A DNA stretch of 64,000 nt from an uncultured Lachnospiraceae bacterium (GTDB lineage Bacteria; Bacillota; Clostridia; Lachnospirales; Lachnospiraceae), in NCBI GenBank assembly GCA_910577275.1, contig CAJTMW010000024.1, forward strand, positions 1-64,000, written 5' to 3'. The position numbers were made by a program, and so were the translations under genes. This document shows positions 61,513-64,000 of this stretch, one piece after another; within the stretch, counting starts at the first letter, position 1; each line of letters begins with the position of its first letter. The notes below the pieces were generated by a model, which searched no databases, was not told the DNA's origin, and saw only the letters and a list, made by a program, of their open reading frames with translations.

Positions 61513-62562
61513 TCACTCCACCGCCCAATCCTTATCTAAAAAGTTTGGTATTTCGTCCATTTGTATAGGTTGGTATTTCATTCCAAAAAAGTTATCCGGT
61601 CCTAAAAAACCTAGATTTGGATAACCCGTATTTTCCTGAGCAAGTTGTATCAACTTTTCATTCGACTCTATATCCATCTGAATCGTTTTGGAAATAAAAT
61701 AATTCTCTGCATATGCAAATACAATATAATTCAAAAACTGGAGAACTTTCTGTTTTGATGAACTATTTAGTTGGTGCCTTAATTTTCTATATAATTTATC
61801 TCTTTTATGGCAAAATGCTAAAATGACGCTTTCTTCTTTCAAAGGCAAAATCACCAAATGCAAAAACTGCATTCTCACCGTGTCTGACATATCAAAAACA
61901 TCATTGACTTCATTCCCCTCTAAATCTTTCGCCAAAGCAATGGCACTCTGAATTGCAATGGGAACTTTATAGGGTAACACAGACCAATATAATATCTGAT
62001 ATCCGCCCGCAATATTTTTATCAGCAATGTCCTTATGAAACTGTAGTTCTTCTGTATAATCTTTTACATCTAATTCTTTAATCTCTTCCAAATCCTCTAA
62101 ATTAGTATAAGCATGAAATTCTTCTTGCAATTCACGATACAGTTCTTTTTCCTGTCCTCGTTTACTTAATTGCAATAGTATATTCTTTACTGCAATTTCT
62201 GCAAGCATTTTATCAGTGGGCATTGCTTTTAAATTCTGCTCGTTCTCATAATCTTGAAAAAACGTTCCATCACATTCATTGCATATAAAATGAAATGTAC
62301 CTGAGTTATTAACCCCTTTTTCAATATCTATAACATCTATTCCCATCAACACTGACGCATGTAACACTTTTCCATTCTCGGCAATATTTTTAAGTGATAA
62401 TTGCGGAACCGAATGTGAATTACAAAAACTTGTTTGAGACTTTCCACATAAAATGCATTTATCTGGTTTTGCACTTTTTCTCGCTTTTGAAAGTAAGTCA
62501 TTCACTTTTTTACGAACGCCAATCATATCCGTTTCTTCAGGTATATCAATTAACTTTGGCAT
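61513..62562 (-). CDS. Cargo protein of unknown function with HNH-like zinc motif
   Basis: 349 residues from ATG 62562 (AAAGGA upstream). The N terminus has Cys36-x2-Cys39, SH at 49-50 in FCNSHSVPQ, and Cys94-x2-Cys97-Asp98 in FICNECDGTFF. This spacing is that of a treble-clef/HNH-like zinc fold found in some nucleases and defence proteins. The remaining 250 residues are helical and I do not recognise them. The gene is AT-rich, has its own promoter and sits between the integrase and the element end. Defence against phage is a guess from context only. Confidence 0.75.
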   Translation of the reverse strand: MPKLIDIPEETDMIGVRKKVNDLLSKARKSAKPDKCILCGKSQTSFCNSHSVPQLSLKNIAENGKVLHASVLMGIDVIDIEKGVNNSGTFHFICNECDGTFFQDYENEQNLKAMPTDKMLAEIAVKNILLQLSKRGQEKELYRELQEEFHAYTNLEDLEEIKELDVKDYTEELQFHKDIADKNIAGGYQILYWSVLPYKVPIAIQSAIALAKDLEGNEVNDVFDMSDTVRMQFLHLVILPLKEESVILAFCHKRDKLYRKLRHQLNSSSKQKVLQFLNYIVFAYAENYFISKTIQMDIESNEKLIQLAQENTGYPNLGFLGPDNFFGMKYQPIQMDEIPNFLDKDWAVE

Positions 62563-62614
62563 AAAATATCCTTTCACATCTTTCATGAGTTTTCACAAAT
62601 CTTCCTAAATATTC

Positions 62615-62643
62615 ATTATAAAGCGTCTAGCCGATATACACAA
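62615..62643 (-). promoter_or_regulatory. Promoter of the cargo gene
   Basis: TTGTGT (62643-62638), a 17-base spacer and TATAAT (62620-62615) on the minus strand, 53 bases before the start. It makes the cargo independent of the integrase transcript. Confidence 0.75.
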
Positions 62644-62665
62644 TATATCTCTTTAATAGTTCAAT

Positions 62666-62691
62666 AAAAAAATGCCCTGCCGAAGCAGGGC
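62666..62691 (-). terminator. Integrase terminator
   Basis: GCCCTGC (62691-62685) and GCAGGGC (62680-62674) with a TTCG tetraloop, then ATTTTTTT on the minus strand. It lies 18 bases past the integrase stop. Confidence 0.93.
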
Positions 62692-62708
62692 GCGAAAACT
62701 CTCCTCAT

Positions 62709-63983
62709 TCAGATCGCCCGGAACATTTTCTGTGAAACTGGCTTCTCCTCCTTGTTCTTTTCCAGTTCCTTTCTGGCGTTCTCCAAGTCCTCCATCCGGC
62801 GCAGCTCATCCGTGGCATCTTCCAAGCCAAGGTGCGTGTAGGTATTTAACGTCACCCCGATATCGCTATGCCCCATCAGGTACTGGAGCGTCTTGGGGTT
62901 CATGCCCGACTTCGCCATATTGCTGCAGTAGGTATGGCGGCAGACGTGGGGCGTGATGTTCGGCATCTGTACCCGGTAGATATCGTTGTATCGCTTAACC
63001 ATGTGGTTGAATCGGTGTTCCCAATGCATCGCTACTTCCGGGTAGCCGTTCTTGTCCGTGAAAAGGAATCCGGCATATCCTTCCACCACCCTCTCGTACT
63101 CCGGTTCCTCCCTGTCCTCGATGATCGCCCGGAAGCACTGCGCCACGTCCTCCGTCATGGGCAGCTTCCTTGTCCCGGCATTCGTCTTGGTGGATTCAAT
63201 GACCAGTTTCATTGCCGAAGTCCGCTGGAGCTGGTGGTCGATGTTGATGACCTTGTTTTCCAGGTCGATATCCCGGAGGGTCAGCCCGCAGAATTCAGAA
63301 ATGCGCATCCCCGTGTGGAAAAGGATATAGACCACTTCGTAATACTTGCAGTAGACATTGTCGTCATGGACAAATTTTAAGAACTTCCGCATCTGGTCTT
63401 TTGTGATGGCTTCCCTCGTCACGCTGTCATTGACCACCACCCCGGCAAGCTCAAATCCGAAGGGGTTCTTCATCAGCACGTCATCATCAACCGCCATCTG
63501 GAAAGCTGGGCGCAGGACGCCTCGCACGGTCTTGACGGTGCTGTAATGCCTCCCGTCCTGCTGGAGCTTGATCAGGAACAGCTTTGCGTCCGATGTCTTG
63601 ATCTGCGATATCTTTTTGTCGTTAAAAGTCTCGCCTCTGAGGAGGTTCTGTACAAACTTATAATTCGTGAGTGTGTTCGGCTTGGCCGCCGTCTTCGTTG
63701 CAAGGTAGCGTTCCACCAGCTCCCCGACCGTGATGTTCTTCCCCAAAGGGTCTGACAGGGAATCAAGGTCATACCCGATCTGCTTCTCAAGCTCCCGCAG
63801 TGATAAACAGGGCTTCTTCCCCACCGGGAGGGTGTCTGTGGGCTCCAGCCGCCAGCTATACACGAAATGCGGCTTGCCGTTTACATGGTACTTGAACTGG
63901 TATTTCCCGTCCGCGCGGATGGATTCTCCCCTGCGCAGGACGCGGTGCTTGGAGTCACGCCGTGACTTTGCTTTTCCCGCCAT
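62709..63983 (-). CDS. Tyrosine-type integrase (Tn916 Int-like)
   Basis: 424 residues. The N terminus (GESIRADGKYQFKYHVNGKP, FVYSWRLEPTDTLPVGKKPC) matches the arm-binding domain of Tn916-type integrases. A core-binding SAM-like domain follows (TVGELVERYLATKTAAKPNT), then the catalytic domain with Arg in HTGMRISEFCGL, HxxR in HVCRHTYC, His in GHSDIG and Tyr in LNTYTHLG. All catalytic residues are present. AGGAGGGG precedes the ATG. It integrates and excises the element that begins near 61.3 kb; the excisionase and the rest lie outside the window. Confidence 0.95.
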   Translation of the reverse strand: MAGKAKSRRDSKHRVLRRGESIRADGKYQFKYHVNGKPHFVYSWRLEPTDTLPVGKKPCLSLRELEKQIGYDLDSLSDPLGKNITVGELVERYLATKTAAKPNTLTNYKFVQNLLRGETFNDKKISQIKTSDAKLFLIKLQQDGRHYSTVKTVRGVLRPAFQMAVDDDVLMKNPFGFELAGVVVNDSVTREAITKDQMRKFLKFVHDDNVYCKYYEVVYILFHTGMRISEFCGLTLRDIDLENKVINIDHQLQRTSAMKLVIESTKTNAGTRKLPMTEDVAQCFRAIIEDREEPEYERVVEGYAGFLFTDKNGYPEVAMHWEHRFNHMVKRYNDIYRVQMPNITPHVCRHTYCSNMAKSGMNPKTLQYLMGHSDIGVTLNTYTHLGLEDATDELRRMEDLENARKELEKNKEEKPVSQKMFRAI

Positions 63984-64000
63984 TTAACAGCCCCTCCTTT

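Overview
The window looks like chromosome from a low-to-mid GC anaerobic Firmicute of the Lachnospiraceae type (Clostridium cluster XIVa). The signs are strong AGGAGG ribosome sites, a Ptb-Buk butyrate pair, FMN and T-box riboswitches, several CUT1 sugar ABC operons without an ATPase gene, an ECF riboflavin transporter and a stand-alone glycyl-radical protein. Family names come from reading the translations and motifs; no database search was run.

Layout. 1-6.7 kb: two tRNA-Ser genes, then housekeeping genes on the minus strand (ispD, tsaD, rnz, rimI, tsaB, tsaE), which hold most of the t6A tRNA-modification set, plus small membrane and zinc proteins. 6.8-10.5 kb: a MacAB-like export system (ATPase, adaptor, FtsX-type permease). 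10.8-12.07 kb: riboflavin transporter ribU under an FMN riboswitch. 12.1-12.8 kb: an AT-rich type III toxin-antitoxin module of the CptIN kind (toxin gene plus a two-repeat pseudoknot RNA). 13-15.4 kb: a large GT-C-like membrane protein. 15.5-20 kb: CUT1 sugar operon 1 with an AraC regulator. 20-26.5 kb: tex, then a plus-strand block with three membrane or surface proteins and an ECF sigma/DUF4179 pair.

26.5-35.5 kb: CUT1 operon 2 with a GH2 glycosidase, divergent from a YesM/YesN two-component system. 35.5-39.5 kb: prfB (programmed frameshift) and secA. 39.6-41.9 kb: buk and ptb, the final steps of butyrate formation. 41.9-45.3 kb: a small membrane protein and the trkH/trkA potassium uptake pair. 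45.5-52.9 kb: CUT1 operon 3, a LacI regulator and a GH36 alpha-galactosidase. 53-55.3 kb: aspS under a T-box whose specifier reads as AAC (Asn). 55.4-58 kb: an OxlT-like MFS carrier, a GrcA-like glycyl-radical spare part with a perfect Crp/Fnr palindrome at -41.5, and a Crp/Fnr gene. 58-61.2 kb: a cysteine-cluster protein, tag, a MATE pump and a low-molecular-weight phosphatase. 61.3-64 kb: one end of an integrative element with a Tn916-type integrase and one AT-rich cargo gene of unknown function.

The most interesting items are the CptIN-like module (covarying pseudoknot repeats), the unknown zinc-motif cargo gene beside the integrase, the Crp/Fnr-grcA circuit, prfB with UAA instead of UGA at its frameshift site, the Asn-type T-box on aspS, and several families of short tandem or dispersed repeats, one of which has added 35 in-frame codons at the 5' end of rimI.
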